Of a stretch of 64,000 nt of DNA, positions 62,779 through 64,000 are shown one piece after another; the first letter of the stretch is position 1; each line of letters starts with the position of its first letter. The translations under genes were made by a program, and so were the position numbers. The DNA lies in assembly GCA_002348705.1 (NCBI GenBank), contig DEAU01000030.1, positions 39,036 to 103,035 of the forward strand, given 5' to 3'. The notes below the pieces were generated by a model. That model did not search any database and was not told where the DNA came from. It saw nothing but the letters and a program-made list of their open reading frames with translations. This DNA comes from Candidatus Neomicrothrix sp. UBA2974 (lineage in GTDB: Bacteria > Actinomycetota > Acidimicrobiia > Acidimicrobiales > MedAcidi-G1).

Positions 62779-63573
62779 ATGTCAGGACGACTCGAGGATC
62801 TGCGAGGACCGCAGGTTGCTGAAACCCTCGGCCCCGATTCGGTAGTTGTTCTGCCCATCGGGGCCATCGAACAACACGGCCCCCACCTGCCATTGTCGGT
62901 AGATGCAGTTATCGCTGAAGAGGTTGCCTCGGCGGTTCTCGCGGCCGTGGGAGACGATGTCGACCTGTGGCTCCTGCCCACGTTGGAGGTATCGAAGTCC
63001 GACGAGCACACCTGGCTGCCTGGGACGCTCTCGTTGTCCGGAGACACCCTTTCGCGAGTCCTCGACGATTTAGCGCGGTGCGTGGCTGCGACCAGGGCAC
63101 GTCGACTCGTATTTCTCAACGGCCACGGTGGCAACTCGTCTCTTCTGTCCACAGCCTGCCGGGACGTCCGACTCGCCCATGGACTTTTAACCTTCCTTGT
63201 TCATCCCTTCGTGCCGCCAGCTTCCGGTGGACCGTCCACCGAGGAAGAATTTGGTTTCGGGATCCACGGTGGACTCCAGGAGACGGCGTTGTTTGCTTAC
63301 CTCCGGCCGGACGAGGTTGAGATGAGACTTGCGGTACGCAATGTCCCTGAGTGGATGGCAGATAATCGCTGGATTCGGTTCGGCGGTCCGGTCCAGTTCG
63401 GATGGACAACTCGCGACTTCGGTGTCGACGGTCATGTCGGAGATCCAACCGGAGCGACGGTTGAACTGGGTGAGCAGTTGTTTGGAGAAGTGGTCGAGGC
63501 GCTAGCCGACCAAATGCGTGAGATCGCCCTGTTCGAGTTTCCCGACGCCGAACCGGCTGGCTCGACCGGCTGA
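62779..63573 (+). CDS. Creatininase-family amidohydrolase
   Basis: 264 residues. Metal ligands: Glu31, His33 (IGAIEQHGPHLPL), the Asp in LSVDAV, His116 in LNGHGGNSS (113-121) and Glu168 in HGGLQET (163-169). The family includes creatinine amidohydrolase, MftE peptidase and formamide-type hydrolases of heterocycle pathways. No mycofactocin genes are adjacent, so ring or amide hydrolysis is preferred. 15 nt behind ubiX; last gene of the island. Confidence 0.9.
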   Translation: MSGRLEDLRGPQVAETLGPDSVVVLPIGAIEQHGPHLPLSVDAVIAEEVASAVLAAVGDDVDLWLLPTLEVSKSDEHTWLPGTLSLSGDTLSRVLDDLARCVAATRARRLVFLNGHGGNSSLLSTACRDVRLAHGLLTFLVHPFVPPASGGPSTEEEFGFGIHGGLQETALFAYLRPDEVEMRLAVRNVPEWMADNRWIRFGGPVQFGWTTRDFGVDGHVGDPTGATVELGEQLFGEVVEALADQMREIALFEFPDAEPAGSTG

Positions 63574-63765
63574 AACTCTAAGCCTTCTTAAATCCGCAAT
63601 CATCTGCTTGCGTTCTGCCTTCAGCTTTAGTTGCTCATCCGTCTCGCGGCATAGCCTGCTTGTTGCAGCAAATGGCGTGCCTTTTTGAGGAAGTGGCGGA
63701 AAGCGCCCCTTCGCGACTAGCTTTTCCTACCCTGCTACACCAAATCACGGAGGGGTACTCCTTAT
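63574..63765. other. Intergenic region before the lipoprotein gene
   Basis: 192 bases, the longest gene-free stretch here. AT content rises, no ORF or RNA structure stands out; GGCG-GAAAG-CGCC near 63697-63709 is a small hairpin of doubtful meaning. A TACCCT -10-like hexamer lies at 63728-63733. Probably holds the promoter of the lipoprotein unit and the end of the island. Confidence 0.35.
63749..63755 (+). promoter_or_regulatory. Ribosome binding site of the lipoprotein gene
   Basis: GGAGGGG, ten bases before ATG 63766, supports the partial gene at the window end. Confidence 0.5.
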
Positions 63766-64000
63766 ATGCGTAGGTATTTAAAGTTTTTCGCGCTTCTTTT
63801 TAGCGTTGCCATGATCGCTTCGGCTTGTGGGTCGGACAGCGACGATGGAGCGGCTGCCAGTGGCAGCTCGTCTAGCGACAGCAGTTCGTCTAGCGACAGC
63901 AGCTCGTCTAGCGACAGCAGCTCGTCTAGCGACAGCAGCTCGTCTAGCGACAGCAGCTCGAGCAGTAGCGATAGCTCCGATAGTGGTGATTCTGCTGCGG
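63766..64000 (+). CDS. Lipoprotein, probably solute-binding, truncated by window end
   Basis: The reading frame is open from ATG 63766 to the window edge (78 residues). A signal peptide MRRYLKFFALLFSVAMIASA ends in lipobox Cys21. From about residue 30 the chain is a Ser/Asp-rich low-complexity linker. Signal plus such a linker is common in actinobacterial ABC-transporter binding proteins, e.g. BMP or branched-chain types, but the folded domain lies outside the window. A GGAGGGG site at 63749-63755 supports the start. The leader region is poorer in GC than the island genes. Confidence 0.7.
   Translation, partial: MRRYLKFFALLFSVAMIASACGSDSDDGAAASGSSSSDSSSSSDSSSSSDSSSSSDSSSSSDSSSSSSDSSDSGDSAA
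63862..63960 (+). repeat. 18-bp tandem repeat encoding SSSSSD units
   Basis: Five near-identical 18-base units (consensus AGCAGCTCGTCTAGCGAC) at 63862-63951, then a half unit. Each codes for Ser-Ser-Ser-Ser-Ser-Asp in the lipoprotein linker. The first two units differ by one base each; a slippage-prone coding microsatellite. Confidence 0.85.

Noticed and set aside
63862..63960. Short tandem units considered as a CRISPR array
   Set aside because: Units are contiguous without spacers and are in frame coding for Ser/Asp, so they are a protein repeat.

Overview
The window is gene-dense, high-GC DNA with many GTG starts, 1-11 nt gene overlaps and no gene-free stretch over 300 bases. Several features point to an actinobacterium, most likely an uncultivated, possibly marine, member of the Acidimicrobiia-type lineages: an F420-biosynthesis gene (CofC/FbiD), five luciferase-like (F420/FMN) oxidoreductases, a mycothiol-dependent-isomerase-type protein, an actinobacterial-type SOS box before imuA-imuB, and a Ser/Asp-linker lipoprotein. 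The lineage is an inference from gene content; there is no rRNA in the window.

Left part (1-27443) is a mixed, mostly housekeeping and lipid/xenobiotic segment. It holds an HMG-CoA-synthase-like/DUF35 fusion with a thiolase, a mycothiol-type DinB protein, a PAC2 protein, an MFS carrier, an arylsulfatase, an isochorismatase-fold protein, a SulP carrier, a Nudix hydrolase, a P450, a zinc dehydrogenase, an HD-domain protein and a drug-type ABC exporter. It continues with fbiD, gpsA, rnhB, a NifU-N-like protein, a TrmH-type methyltransferase, a His-rich cupredoxin-like lipoprotein with a membrane partner, the LexA-controlled imuA-imuB mutasome pair and a phosphoribosyltransferase.

Right part (27450-63573) is a catabolic island for nitrogenous compounds, probably oxidised purines or other N-heterocycles. 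It contains three xanthine-dehydrogenase-family enzymes: a three-subunit one, a fused Fe-S/Mo one, and an XdhD-like one with a YgfM-like FAD partner. Around them are five amidohydrolase-superfamily deaminases, including 8-oxoguanine-deaminase-like, SsnA-like and cytosine-deaminase-like proteins. Two N-carbamoyl hydrolases of opposite families, an amidase, a creatininase-family amidohydrolase, RidA, UbiD/UbiX, a NitT/TauT-type ABC importer and a YheO/DauR-type regulator complete the set. The operon 53614->41831 also encodes XdhC, YqeB and YqeC, the last two being markers of selenium-dependent molybdenum hydroxylases. The island is built of repeated modules (molybdenum hydroxylase + amidohydrolase + LLM oxidoreductase) in two long, translationally coupled, convergent operons: 29449->41789 (+) and 53614->41831 (-).

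Working model (inference): molybdenum hydroxylases, with labile selenium supplied through YqeB/YqeC, hydroxylate the ring; aminohydrolases deaminate it; LLM flavoenzymes reduce or oxygenate it; carbamoylases, amidase and creatininase-type enzymes release ammonia and CO2; UbiD/UbiX handles a decarboxylation; F420 from the FbiD pathway may serve as hydride carrier. The substrate cannot be named from sequence alone. The window ends inside a new transcription unit starting with a lipoprotein that may be a transporter-binding protein.
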